A stretch of 64,000 nucleotides of DNA from Anticarsia gemmatalis (lineage: Eukaryota; Arthropoda; Insecta; Lepidoptera; Erebidae). Positions 52,001 through 61,735 of this stretch are shown piece by piece. The DNA is taken from assembly GCF_050436995.1 (NCBI RefSeq), contig NC_134757.1, positions 11,358,501 through 11,422,500 on the forward strand, written 5' to 3'. Every line of letters begins with the position of its first letter. Positions within the stretch are counted from its first letter, which is position 1. Under the pieces are notes generated by a model. It searched no databases and was not told the origin of the DNA. It worked only from the letters and a program-made list of their open reading frames with translations. The translations under genes were made by a program, and so were the position numbers.

Positions 52001-55000
52001 ATTATATTTATCGGCATTATAAAAAATATTCATCACTGTGTCTACATATACACAACCAATATATAGTTCAACATTCTGTCATTTAAAAATAGAAATTAAA
52101 CGTATTTTTCGATAATTTCAATACAGTATCAATAAATTGTGAATGGCACACACAAAAGTATAAAAAAATCAAATTGTTTCGTTCAACCGCATAGTTTAAC
52201 ATTATTACAAGTTATGTATTTGTATCACAGCTTACTCAATTACACATTTGCTTAACATTATTATCACCAACGAGTTACATAGATGACATCTCATTTACCT
52301 TTGAACACACAAACGTCACTTTTTGACGCGGCAGTACCTGATAATCCTTACCTCTACTTCATTAACAACATAAAAAAAAATAAAAATGTCATCCATATAA
52401 ACAATTAACACCAATCACTAAAACACGCTACTTTAATGAATGATTCGAGAACATTCATGTTTTAAACCAAAACAACCGCTTTTTGAAAAATGACAACTTA
52501 AATTTAACAGATGATACAAACTTTTTTCTGAAAACATAAAATATGGTTAGTCAATCAACACTTGATGATATCCTAATGTTAAATCCAATGTTGAAAACAG
52601 AACACTTTGTTAGTAAAATTTAGTTTAATGTTGTTTGATGTGTGTTATGGCGATGTTGTAACAGAACGGGATGATGTAATGTGCTCAGTAGAACTCGTGC
52701 CACAGCACTTACCTTAACCGATGGCGATAGGAAAATATCTACACATAAAAAGCGTCTAGATAGTCATGCAAGCGTAGTAGCGTCCATGCAGTGTTATATT
52801 GTTACGTAATATTGTTTGAAACAAGTGTACTGACTGAACAACGTAGTCTTGTGTTGAAGTTGGGAGTAGGAAGCCAATCGATTTGGTTGTGATACAGTGA
52901 TAGTGGATAGACCAATACGAACCACTGAAAGCGACATCGAGGGACAACATCGAGTAAACCAAACCGAATTTTATTACACACACAATAAGATTTAAATTAT
53001 AATAAAAAGTGCGTAATGAAATGTAACAAAATTCGGTTTAGTTAAGGATACTACAGACAACAAACACTCAAGGGAAACTCCGCTCATATTGGAACACAAA
53101 GTATAGAAGAAACTACAAGTGGTCTACCGACATACAGTGATACAAGGGCTACAGACTGGCGACAAAGAGGGAGACAAAGATATACAGATAACGTTTGTTA
53201 GAAGAAGAGGGAGGCAATGCAACTACTACATACACAACATCGAAAGGACGAGCGGAGCTCGATGCTGCGACTCGAAAAGGTATAGAACTCTTAAGTTTAT
53301 AAATAAGTGCCAATAGATAGACAAAATATGAAGAAAATCGTTGTACAGCCAATTATAATTCGTTCAAACGTTCTATCTTAGTAGCTTTTTTGTTTTTTTA
53401 TTTGATAGACAACTTCATTTTTATCATAAGCGTTCTAGTTTTAAGAAACTAGATCAGATTTTTATTATACTCGCAAATTTCGCATGCTTCGAAAAATTTG
53501 GAAGAGAATATTTTGTCCTGGGATCGGAAACAAATTCTTTGGTTAACAAAATTTAGTGTTCGAGTAATGTCTATACCGTTCGAGCGTGCGTTGGGGGCGG
53601 AGTGACTGACCTGGTTGTGTGGTGGGCGAGAGCGGCGGCGTGTGGTCGGAGAGCGCCTCCACGTCTATGAGCGGGCTCGCCGCGCGCCGCGCCGCCGTCT
53701 CGCCTGCGGAACACCCGCTCTACTACTCCGCGACGACATAACGATACTGGTCAAACGAGTGAGCCTAAACGCGACTTTTCGTAAAACATCCTACAATTTT
53801 TTGAATCATTGGCTCGGTTTGTTTAAAATAGATAATCGGTCATTAGTTTACTAAACTGGTCGAAAGCTTATAAACCAACAAAAGAAAATTGTTTAAAGGC
53901 CGGCGAATGAACTCGACGATTAAATAGCTTATCTATATACAGACTAGTCTAGAGTGCTTTGAGGCGGTTTTTGAAAGCTGATAAAAACAAAACAGATTTT
54001 GGTTTCGAACTAAAACAAAAGCTCGCGATGTAAACTTACGCGTTTGACCAGTTAAATCGCCGAACGAAACCGTCACCATTTTAAACAATGCACAAATCGA
54101 ACCAAAACCAAGTTAAGAACCATCCAAATGTCATCAGCAGCCGTGCCGATATAAAATAACCAGCAAATGAAAATCGAATCGACTATGAGTGAGGTGGAGA
54201 TATCTGAAGACTTACAGAGAGCTAGGTCCATTCGTCTCCCGTGCTTGGAGTCACCGAGACTATCTTCAGACGTGTCCGAGTCTAATGGCAGAGACATGCT
54301 CCTTTCCCATCTGAAACGTTTGATAAGTATTTTGTTTAGAAAGGAATTTCATGAAAATATGGCCATTATCTATCATTAGCATATTATTATAGTTAATCTA
54401 CTTTATCTGTGTTCCATATTTCTTATTGATCACGATCTTAATGGACGCATGAAGAGAACTAAGGTTTTTTGTTGTAGATTTCTTCATCACGTTGTATTTT
54501 TTATATAAAATATAATAGTAAGGTGAAGTTGTTCCTCACCTAGCAGAAGAGTTGCTATCGGACTTATCAATAGCCGAGCTGGACCTGAAAGCATCGGCCA
54601 TATTGATGCCGGAGTCTATCGACGGTCTCTTCACTAGGTTGCTCTCCAAACTACCGGCGCGGCTCTTCTGAGATAGACTGGAAATAGGGAAAAAGTATGT
54701 CATTGTGTAAAAGCTATTTCTTGATTTTAGGTTGTGATTTTGTGAAAATATAACGAATAAAGGGAAAGATACAAAAGATCAAGGATCCATAGTTTTAGCT
54801 ATAAACGGTCTGAATTTTTATCTTCCAATAATCTTTCTCAAGACAATGGAAAATAAATACGCAACTCTTTTAAAATTCAACATTTTGGCTATTCCAAGAA
54901 ATACTTTGAAACTCGTCCGTAGCTAGCAAGTGAAAAAGTTTTCTAGAGATTTAATAAAGTTTTGGGTTTATTCCATTAAAATTCATCTCAAAAAATCTAG

Positions 55001-58000
55001 TAATAATAACCTGTGCGAGATAGGTGTACGGAAGATCCCGGTGTCGGTAGCGGGCGGCGGGTGGATGCGGTCGAGCAGCGCGGCGAGGTGCGCGTGGCCG
55101 GCGCGGCGCGCGGCGGCGGCGGCGGCGCGCGCGCCCGCCTCGCGCCGCGTGCCCGCCGCCCAGCGCGCCAGCACCACGGCCGTCTCCACGTGGCCCGCCG
55201 CGCTCGCCACCATCTGCAAGTACGCGAGGAGATTTTACTGATAGAATACTTGTTTATTGCTGTTTAGTTGAGTTGTTGGATAATACCATAAATAAGTATA
55301 CATTTTGAATAGAAATTTTACATTGACTACATTTTTGCTTTGTATGAACGTCATCGAAAATTCTACGCTTAGTTTCTGACCGGGGTCATAAACGATTATT
55401 TAAAAATACTTATTTCGTCATTAACTGGTGTTTGTCATCATTGATCCTACTGTCGACAGTTAACGCAACAAGTCGCTCAAAGAACTTTACATACGTAACG
55501 TCATTTGAGCATACGTATGTAAGACAAGCAGTATTAAGCCTCATATAAAAAGTAAATCTCATAAATCTTAGCCATTGTGATACTAACCAGTGGCGTGCAA
55601 TTATCACTATCCCTCGCTCCCAAATTGACTTCCTTCTCCAACGCAAGACTCGTATCATCCTGCCTCCATCGTAACAGCACAGTGGTCAACTTGGTATAGC
55701 CCAGGGCAGCAGCCAGGTGCAGAACAGTGGAGCCGTCTTCTCCTGGCTCGGTAGTAAAGCCCTCAGACATGCCCTTAGATCGGACACTCATGGAGCGGCA
55801 GAACGTGACCAGACGTTCTTCAAACTTTGGGTTGGAGTAGAGCTGGACGTCTTCGATCTGTAATTCCAATAATATAGGTAAGACGAAAAACATAGTTTTC
55901 AGGGAACTGGTTTTGATATTCTGCTATTTTTTTACAAATAATAGGATTCTCCAGGACTAAGTTTTTGCTTTACTTTCACTTCAAAATCGGAAGCCAAAAT
56001 ATTGTGAGCTAATATTTTTTTTCTTAACCCTTTAAACAGCTTTATCTTACAGAAAATTTTGTTTGCTTTCAATTGGTTTATTCAATGTTTATTTACAACT
56101 AGATTTAAGTTTTACCACATTTGCTAAAAAAATACTTATGTGTAGTTGTCTTAGGTAATTATTTGGTTTTGTAATAAGTAGCAGACTACAAATATAAGAT
56201 TCTTACCTGGTTATTATCATCAGTAGGTTCAATCTTCATTTGCAAGCGCCCCTGCAGCCGCTGCAAGCGCTGCAGGAGCGAGAACCGTCTAAAATCCAGC
56301 GATGGTAGAGGAGCTGACGCGGGGGACGATGGCGTCGGCGCTGGACCCGCCTTGTACTCGAACACTACTGTATCTGATACGACTCGGCCGCCTCTTGCCA
56401 CTTGCAAGGCTGCTAGGCCTGCTTCGTGAGCTGAAATAGACAATGCAAATACAAATTAGTTAATGTTCTCTCATAGGTATTTAGTTTATTGTGGCCGATA
56501 ATATATAAAATCTCATGTTTTAATCGATTATAATGATTTTATGTCTGCTTAAAGTTTTTGGGAAGTACCAAAAAGCATACGTTTAAGATGTGCTAAACAT
56601 GCTCAAACAGTGTTGAAGTATGGTATTTACTTGAAACAAACTCGGTTCCGCGGTAAAATTGTTACGTAAAAAAATTCGATGGTACTATTTTTGTTCATTT
56701 TTCAATACGAATACAGTTAAATTTGTACAAACCTGGACAATAACATCTTAGCAGACCATTCTGCACCAATATTGATGGCACAGGGAAGTTGTCGAACAGG
56801 ACAGTGTACTGATCTGACGTGTCTGTCCAAGGTCCAGCTACAAGGACCTTCGCACCGCCCTCAGGATATGCCCATTCGGGAGAATAGTCCGTGATGCTTA
56901 ACGTCCCTTCACCGGGCGACTCAGTTTGCATCTTCTCACTAGTATCTTCAGCCGGCGCTGGCGGCGATTTGTCACATAACGTCTGAAAATTCGAGAAATA
57001 GAAACTCTATTTACGAAATATTATAACTCTAGACAAAATGTTAAGAGTTACAATCATGGCCTAATACTCACCACAGGGTTCGTTGATATCGTACTGGGGT
57101 CCAGCACTTCCAATTCAGGGAAGTCACCTAGCATATCGAAAGCATCCAAATTAACAAATACATTATCGTCAACTCCGTGCGTAGGTGACGCTACAGCCTC
57201 ACAACTCTCTATAAAGTCCATAGTATCTATCCCTGAGACCATTACATTCGCGGTATCAGTAGACCTCACACCGTTCCTGTCTAATTCACAAGTCGGCATA
57301 TTAGCAGACAAAGTCTTCTGTATATCCTCGTGCGATAATTCGAGAGTTTCGTCGAAGAATCCGCTCGCAGCTAAATTGCCATCAGTACCGAGTAACACTA
57401 AAGTATCATCACAGTTATCCGTCAAAACTTTACTTTCTAATCTTTCTACTAAATCTGGGTACCTCGATGGAGTTGCCGGTGCGCTTGCCACTATTTGGTT
57501 TCTACTCCTTGGCTCCATTTTAATTTTCCTATCAAAGTCAACTTCAACTTTCTCTTCCTGAGTTTCAATTTCAAATGTTGAATCAGAGTTTTGGATGCAC
57601 GACGACGGCGCACTGTCTGGAATCTCCCTTTTCAACACAAAAGTGGGTTTGTACTGTTGCCTATACCTATCTCTGGGTTCTTCGCAGACGAATGACGTCA
57701 CTGACAAAGGAGACACTAAAGATGAGCTTTGTTGAGTGCCGTTGCTCGTGCCGTTTAGTATTAATAGTCCACCACCCCCTTGGATTTGGCCTAAAGATAA
57801 GAGTAAAGGTGATGCTGGTTGCGGTGCGGGTCTGTGGTCTCTGGTGTACTGTCTCGGTGGGTGGGACATAGGTCTGGGTGAAGGGCCGGTCGTTGACGAT
57901 ACTTGGTGGTCAGACGGTGGTGGCTTCGCGGCTTGAATCCTGCGTAGTGGATGAGCGCAGGTTCTTGAATCTTGGCAGGTAGAATCAGGACAGCCGCACT

Positions 58001-59716
58001 CCAACTGTCTCGCCAGTGCAGCAGCTCTGGCCGCTCTTTGCTTCTCCATGAGCTGCCCGACGATTGCCTCCACGGTTTCCGCCGTCTGGAACATTTTGCC
58101 CTAATATTTTATTATAGTGATAATCTGTTCGTAAAATTTTACTGGTAAAGTAATACTTACTGATATTTCCAGTTCATTGTTGATGTCCGGGTCGTCTTCG
58201 CTGAAAACTGAAATAGAAAAAAAATAGTTACATTTACATTTTGGTTAATATACGGCAAGCAACAGGTTAACATCAAAATCAACGTCGTTATTGAATTTTA
58301 ATACTGAAAATCATTAGATGATTTTCAGTATTAAAAAAACACAACATAACCAAGTTTCCTAATAACCCATTAACCCTTTGTTCGTTCATCTTCAATTGAA
58401 AACGAAATAATTTTCGCAATAAAGCCTGTAATATTAATTTTCAATCCCAAAATCAATACAGGGAGCTCCTAAATTAACAGCAGCATCGTTATTCCGATCA
58501 GATAGGATTAATAACCGCGGTGCATAATTGATATTTGCCACCGTTTTCATAAATATTCAACATCGGAACAGAAACTTTCAACGTTTCAATTTGATTTCAG
58601 TGTTTTAAATTCTGTTAGAATGACAATTTTTACAATTTTCACCAGCCGTTAATTGGGGCGAAAAACGTGAAGTAATTGAGGCTTTTACGTGATTTGTCAA
58701 CTCTAAATTGGTGTTACCAATAACAGTGCTTTAGTATGCTAATAATGCAACGAATTTATGATTGCTGCTGCCGCTGTCCAAATTGGTTTATGCTCAAACA
58801 GACAAAGTAAAATCATTAACTGTTTTCACAAACTTCAAAGTCCACTGCCTTCTTTATAAAGAAAAAGACCGACTACGTCTTTCATACTTTTGAAATTTTA
58901 CGCAAAAATACCTTTGATTACATTCTTATCTCTAAAATTATTCAAATTTATGTTGATCCACAGCGAAGATGAAGGTGCTGGCATCTTTCTCATTTACGGA
59001 TCTTATAATTTTATTCATAAGGTGTCCATTTGGATAAAACTAAATGAGCTATGTTTTACTCCGATAGAATTTGTTGGACAACTTCTAAGTATTAAAATAA
59101 TTTTGAAATATGAAGTTTGTTTTAGTAATAGTTTGTGTTTTATGCTTTAATATTCCGCTTGGGATGAATTATGTGAATATTTAAGTACATTTGTCTGAAT
59201 TACTTTTAGAATAAGACTTGAAATTAAACCTAGATCTGTATGAACTACTTTTATCATATTCTTTTCTAACGTAACATAAAAGTAATCAACACAGTCTAGC
59301 ACTTATTTATCCAGTTCAGCATCTGCTAAACTTTAACTAAAATTTTAATTATTGCTCTTTCCTTTTACATCGCGTCTTTATGTCTATTAATCTTTTCAAT
59401 TTCCTTTATCTTATTCACAACTTTTATCACCTTAAAATATATTTTTAACGGACTTCAAAAGCAGGACTATCTCAATTAGACCAATTTTTACTCTAACTTC
59501 TAGTTTTATTACCAATCTTATATCCGTCTCCTTCACTCTCATTAGTATCATTAGTAATATAAAATACTCACACATAGGCTTCAACTGGCTAACGAGTTCG
59601 TCCTTCGTCCATTCTTTCTTGTCAGCCCAAAGCGCGAGGCTCGGCGCCACGGTCGCCAGTTTGTTGTCATCAGGGTACGGCACGTTCAGGTAGTGGACCA
59701 ACACGATGTCCGGGTT
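42959..59716 (-). CDS. CAMTA: Calmodulin-binding transcription activator (CAMTA), 3' 18 coding exons; 5' end outside window
   Basis: CAMTA proteins are nuclear transcription factors that bind CGCG-type DNA through CG-1 and bind calmodulin through IQ motifs. In flies and vertebrates they act largely in neurons (family knowledge). Eighteen exons join in phase: 59716-59572, 58207-58161, 58100-57072, 56982-56733, 56430-56207, 55857-55588, 55213-55011, 54677-54540, 54310-54216, 53703-53611, 51967-51900, 51663-51527, 51209-51052, 50604-50468, 50017-49923, 49397-49305, 43580-43476, 43037-42959. They sum to 3366 nt, a multiple of three, ending in TGA at 42961-42959. Domain order is CG-1 end, acidic middle, TIG, ankyrin, Ser-rich linker, IQ motifs, the CAMTA order. 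The first visible exon starts mid CG-1 (NPDIV...), so the N-terminus lies beyond 64000. Splice sites are inferred from GT/AG, phase and family similarity, not from cDNA. Start and initial exons are unknown. Confidence 0.96.
43476..43580 (-). CDS. CAMTA: CAMTA penultimate exon
   Basis: Reads (K)LQSAQAENVRVARLSPAARQ then NSLQRITSTPPTPN. The acceptor is cag before 43580 and the donor is GTGAGA after 43476. Phase is 1+102+2. It is set apart by long introns and was identified from phase and coding character. Confidence 0.82.
   Translation of the reverse strand, partial: VAERTSRKREGGPAIAGCPPKLVAAHHQYTTHAQ
45385..45530 (+). repeat. Dispersed repeat ('actacgcaacggattttgat')
   Basis: 'aacaaagtcgcccattttgt' and 'actacgcaacggattttgat' followed by gcggttt are phrases of an abundant short insect repeat. 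It lies within the CAMTA intron. Boundaries are approximate and the class is uncertain. Confidence 0.45.
45925..46030 (+). promoter_or_regulatory. Candidate core promoter, antisense inside CAMTA intron
   Basis: A GC island (ccggccgcggcggcgggggc) precedes TATAAATA at 45963-45970. With the A at 45995 as +1, TATA is at -32 and GGACGC (46022-46027) falls at +28, the place of an arthropod DPE. No ORF follows closely. It may start a non-coding RNA or be fortuitous. Confidence 0.35.
46475..46514 (+). mobile_element. Helitron-like 3' end fragment
   Basis: 'cacgaagttgcgcgggtcag' followed by CTAG and T is the same 3' terminus as the elements at 21703 and 30212. The body is missing. It lies in the large CAMTA intron. 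Confidence 0.6.
49305..49397 (-). CDS. CAMTA: CAMTA exon: IQ-like motif 4, skippable
   Basis: Reads KQSLPRRTYSQRRQNQAARK then IQQFMRQSKI. It matches the conserved QDQAARKIMRF-type block. At 93 nt it could be skipped without a frame change, and it has the same ATCAA/GTAAGT end as the preceding exon. It is followed by a 5.7-kb intron. Confidence 0.92.
49923..50017 (-). CDS. CAMTA: CAMTA exon: IQ motif 3
   Basis: Reads FAYLKQMHAAATVIQRGYRS then MRARRMTTTPI. A third IQ motif is centred on VIQRGYRSMRAR. It ends ATCAA before GTAAGT, the same bases as the next exon's end. Confidence 0.92.
50468..50604 (-). CDS. CAMTA: CAMTA exon: IQ motifs 1 and 2
   Basis: Reads DREQRELYSAAITIQKAYRQ then YRGR, and later AAITIQNCYRRYKQ. 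These are two IQ-type motifs (IQxxxRxxxxR), the calmodulin contact sites. Phase is 2+135. The middle of the exon is GC-rich. The donor GTACGT follows 50468. Confidence 0.95.
51052..51209 (-). CDS. CAMTA: CAMTA exon: Ser/Pro linker
   Basis: Reads YCGGSTPCSSGSVSPGSSAL, then a Pro/Ala stretch and LQEFLNATTHFSNLTLN. The ending corresponds to the 'W.eFl.as...F..LtLsD' block that precedes the IQ motifs in the family. Phase is 1+156+1. Confidence 0.9.
51527..51663 (-). CDS. CAMTA: CAMTA exon: acidic linker
   Basis: Reads NESSSLLSGCGLDSGTGEDT, then an acidic/Phe-rich stretch ending FCDNTY. The acceptor is ttgttgtag and the donor is GTAAAT. Phase is 135+2. Confidence 0.88.
51900..51967 (-). CDS. CAMTA: CAMTA exon: conserved pre-IQ motif
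   Basis: Reads (G)EQDDRVFTLAEQIIAAMP then ERIK. It matches the conserved 'TLAEhIIeatPdRIK' block of animal CAMTAs. The acceptor is gtttcag before 51967 and the donor is GTATAA after 51900. Phase is 2+66. Confidence 0.92.
52713..52738 (-). other. Candidate CAMTA microexon (26 nt)
   Basis: A pyrimidine-rich stretch ending in tag precedes 52738, and a strong GTAAGT donor follows 52713. Joined to the previous exon (which leaves G) it reads DIFLSPSVK. Its 26-nt length shifts phase. The main acceptor of the next exon (51967) would then hit a stop within 14 codons, but two extra AGs just inside that exon (starts at 51962 or 51959) restore the frame. It is not counted in the main CDS. It could be a poison exon, a real alternative exon or chance. 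Confidence 0.4.
53611..53703 (-). CDS. CAMTA: CAMTA exon: Ala/Arg then Pro-rich linker
   Basis: Reads ETAARRAASPLIDVEALSDH followed by TPPLSPTTQP. Phase is 2+90+1. The DNA is GC-rich (Ala/Arg codons). The donor after 53611 is GTCAGT. Confidence 0.83.
54216..54310 (-). CDS. CAMTA: CAMTA exon: linker
   Basis: Reads WERSMSLPLDSDTSEDSLGD and then KHGRRMDLAL, acidic and Ser-rich. The acceptor is gtttcag before 54310 and the donor is GTAAGT after 54216. The leftover T joins GC of the next exon. Confidence 0.85.
54540..54677 (-). CDS. CAMTA: CAMTA exon: Ser-rich linker
   Basis: Reads LSQKSRAGSLESNLVKRP, then SIDSGINMADAFRSSS and a Ser/Asp tail. The acceptor is tttccag and the donor is GTGAGG, with phase 1+135+2. 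It lies between the ankyrin and IQ regions. RP-S and Ser clusters suggest phosphorylation, but that is inference. Confidence 0.88.
55011..55213 (-). CDS. CAMTA: CAMTA exon: second ankyrin repeat, strongly GC-rich
   Basis: Reads MVASAAGHVETAVVLARW, then an Ala/Arg-rich run, then AGHAHLAALLDRIH. Its ends match the ankyrin consensus, but the middle has become Ala/Arg low-complexity. The DNA is a GC island in an AT-rich gene. The donor is GTTATT, weaker than the others. ORFs on the plus strand here are shadows of the GC-rich codons. Confidence 0.92.
55588..55857 (-). CDS. CAMTA: CAMTA exon: start of ankyrin-repeat region
   Basis: 90 codons in phase 0. It begins IEDVQLYSNPKFEERLVTF and contains the ankyrin signature GSTVLHLAAALGYTKL and RDSDNCTPL. 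The donor is GTTAGT. The protein reading crosses into the next exon as TPL-MVASAAGH, as expected for an ankyrin repeat. Confidence 0.95.
56207..56430 (-). CDS. CAMTA: CAMTA exon: end of TIG domain and linker
   Basis: Begins (P)AHEAGLAALQVARGG...VVFEYKAG, the closing strands of the TIG domain. A Pro/Ser/Ala linker follows, then a Leu/Arg/Gln-rich stretch (RFSLLQRLQRLQGRLQMK) that is probably helical. It ends NNQ before GTAAGA. The phase is 2+222. Confidence 0.94.
56733..56982 (-). CDS. CAMTA: CAMTA exon: first part of TIG/IPT domain
   Basis: After a Pro/Glu-rich lead-in, it reads LSITDYSPEWAYPEGGAKV, then GPW and the segment up to LLRCYCPG. This is the immunoglobulin-like TIG/IPT fold typical of CAMTA, used for dimerisation or non-specific DNA contact (family knowledge). 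The acceptor is tttcag before 56982. The donor lies after 56733, leaving one base that the next exon completes to give CPAHEAG. Confidence 0.95.
57072..58100 (-). CDS. CAMTA: CAMTA large central exon (Cys cluster plus acidic region)
   Basis: 1029 nt (343 codons), open throughout. It starts GKMFQTAETVEAIV and carries the Cys/His cluster ECGCPDSTCQDSRTCAHPL. Long Ser/Pro/Gln stretches follow, then an acidic end (FDMLGDFPELEVLDPS) before the donor GTGAGT. This corresponds to the poorly conserved, presumably transactivating middle of CAMTA proteins. The reverse-strand ORFs over 57376-57936 are shadows. Confidence 0.93.
58161..58207 (-). CDS. CAMTA: CAMTA small exon (47 nt)
   Basis: Completes the codon left by the CG-1 exon and reads F-FSEDDPDINNELEIS, an acidic linker right after CG-1. 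The acceptor is cag before 58207 and the donor is GTAAGT after 58161. Phase matches on both sides. It is too short to be found as an open frame and was assigned from splice sites and phase. Confidence 0.88.
58296..58336. repeat. Perfect hairpin, 19-bp arms, 3-bp loop, in CAMTA intron
   Basis: Arms 58296-58314 and 58318-58336 are exact reverse complements around TAG. The left arm is TTTTAATACTGAAAATCAT. It lies 89 bp before (mRNA sense: upstream of) the 58207-58161 exon. Confidence 0.9.
59572..59716 (-). CDS. CAMTA: CAMTA exon: C-terminal end of CG-1 domain
   Basis: Reads NPDIVLVHYLNVPYPD..., then an acidic/Trp segment ending in QLKPM. The phrase 'NPDIVLVHYLNVPY' is the hallmark C-terminal strand of the CG-1 DNA-binding domain. 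The acceptor AG is at 59718-59717 (phase 0) and the donor GTGAGT follows 59572, leaving one base. I see no further CG-1 exon between here and 64000, so the upstream intron is at least 4.28 kb. Confidence 0.95.
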
Positions 59717-59859
59717 CTGTAATCCACGGAATTTGTTCTAAATTAATGGTAAAACTGTATATTAGCGAATTGATTAGAGGCATTTGATATTTGTTGGATA
59801 GGGATTGGGCACTGTTTCATCACTTACAGATTTTTTTATTACATTGAATATATAAATGA

Positions 59860-60000
59860 CTAGTTGACCCGGCGAACTACGTACTACCTCAACCGATTTA
59901 TAAAAGACCTAAACTTTTGTATAAAATAAACTAAAAACAAACGAAAGGAATCCATAATTAATTAATGAAAATGCTCGGTATGAATGAGGTTTTGTTTTTT
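59860..60000 (-). mobile_element. Helitron-like fragment in CAMTA intron
   Basis: On the minus strand the sequence ends 'cgtagttcgccgggtcaa' plus CTAG, a Helitron-like terminus of the 'gggtcagctag' kind. The other end is not clear. Confidence 0.45.
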
Positions 60001-60642
60001 TGTCATTATATTTTTTTGAACATACCTCTACATATTTAAGCAATTATTTGCAAATGATGAAACAGGCAATTGCATTTTTTACAGAGTATAAATCGTTGTT
60101 TATTGAATTTAATTAGAATTCATGTAAAATCATTTCAGGATAAGGCTCTGCTTATTGTAAATACCTAAAAAAAATAAGGTAGTGTTATATTAACATCTAT
60201 AATCACATAAATTAATTATCCTAATGCCTATTCTCTGTATTATTTGTTATAATGTATTTGTCAAATTATTTCATACAAATAATATAAATTAATTATACTC
60301 AAATCGTCATTAGCGTGTTTTTATTACTTCCACATTTGCCGATGTTGATTTCAATCGCAATTTTATGAACGTGCATAATTGATCAATTCATTTATATTAA
60401 ATTATATCAAGCCATTATCTCTTCGGTGAAGATTTAATTATTTTGATTATTTATTCGTCAATTTTATTCCAGTTTCCATTCAATCAGATTCAATTTTATT
60501 TTTATATGCCTTTGTTAGATTTTAGAAATTTTGTTATTACTAATTTATCTAACGGTTAAGAAACACATCGTGTGCATGAGAGTTCTTTATCATATTTCCT
60601 GAAGAAATTAAAGGTTCCCAATCCACGCTTGATTAGCATGGT

Positions 60643-60720
60643 GGACTCTAGCCATTAACCTTTCATCCCGTGAGGAGACTTTGCCCAGCCGTGGGACAGT
60701 AATGGGTTACATTTATTAAC
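60643..60720 (+). mobile_element. Fragment of the 'gcccagccgtggga' retroelement family
   Basis: 'ggtggactctagccattaac' and 'gcccagccgtgggacagtaa' match the common lepidopteran retroelement 3' region. It lies in the 5' CAMTA intron. Confidence 0.5.
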
Positions 60721-61659
60721 ACTTTTAATTTTAATCCTTGCTGTTTAAAATTTTAGAGAGAATGTTATTACATTTTATACTTAACATTTCTAAACCTTGT
60801 TTTACCCTCGAGCGATTTCAAAACAAAAGAGAGTAAAGAAGGAAAATATTTACAAAGGTACCGACGACGCTGTGCCTCGAGACGTCAAGCTTATATCGTT
60901 TATAATTCAGAGACCACGTGGAGATCGTTCGTAAAGAAACTTGAACTGTTGTTTACAATAGCCCGTGTACATAATACTTATTGAAATTTGTAGTTTAGAC
61001 ATTATTGTCCGGTCTTGAAGAGATTATGCGTGATGTGTATTAGTCATTTACACGTTTTCTTTACACGTTTGTTTGAATTAGAAATAACTAGTTCTGGGGC
61101 ATAGTTAATATTAAAATGGAAATGTTTTTATGTCAGCTGTGCTTTGAAAGCTAATATGCGGGGCTATTTTTATCAAGTTTAGTATCAAGAACTGAAGAGA
61201 ATGGGTGAAAATAGTTTGCTGGTTCCTAACATTATTATTTTTCATCCCTTACTTCCAATTTAAATTCTTTTGTATGTCCGGTAGCAAATTAAACGTAAAC
61301 CCGCTACTCCCCAACTACGTGCATAAAACGCAACCCCATTAATACAACACTTACTTAAAATAAATAACGTACGGCCATAAAACCAAAACGCATTTGTAAA
61401 CGTTAAGTGATATGTGAAAATTTACAGGCATATAAAACACGCAACAAGGACGCCCTAACGAGTTCACGTAGAAAAAAGTAAAGTACAACGTACTGCACTC
61501 AGTAGCGCATAAACATAGCCGAACATCCGAAACTGGCAGTAAATCGACTCAAGCGCAGTTAAACTCGGTATAAAAATAAGTAATACACAATATTTTAATT
61601 TTACCAACCCGACTAGCGAATGTAAAACCGAGTGCGCTGTAATAACTAACCATTTGTCT

Positions 61660-61735
61660 TCAAAATGGCGGCAATAAACATGGCGTCATTATTTATGTAA
61701 TGGCCGCTGCGCTAGGGCTGCCACTCGACACGTGT
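61660..61735. promoter_or_regulatory. Cluster of ATGGC (Pho/YY1-type) motifs and an E-box
   Basis: ATGGC occurs at 61665, 61680 and 61700, the first within AAAATGGCGGC, close to the YY1 consensus. CACGTG is at 61729-61734. It lies in the 5' intron of CAMTA as seen here. It could be an enhancer, a Polycomb-type element or an alternative promoter. Confidence 0.3.

Noticed and set aside
54930..55267. Plus-strand ORFs of 103 and 84 aa
   Set aside because: Shadows of the GC-rich CAMTA ankyrin exon on the other strand, which is in phase with its neighbours.
57376..57936. Three plus-strand ORFs (61-98 aa)
   Set aside because: Antisense to the large CAMTA exon, with no domain or splice support.
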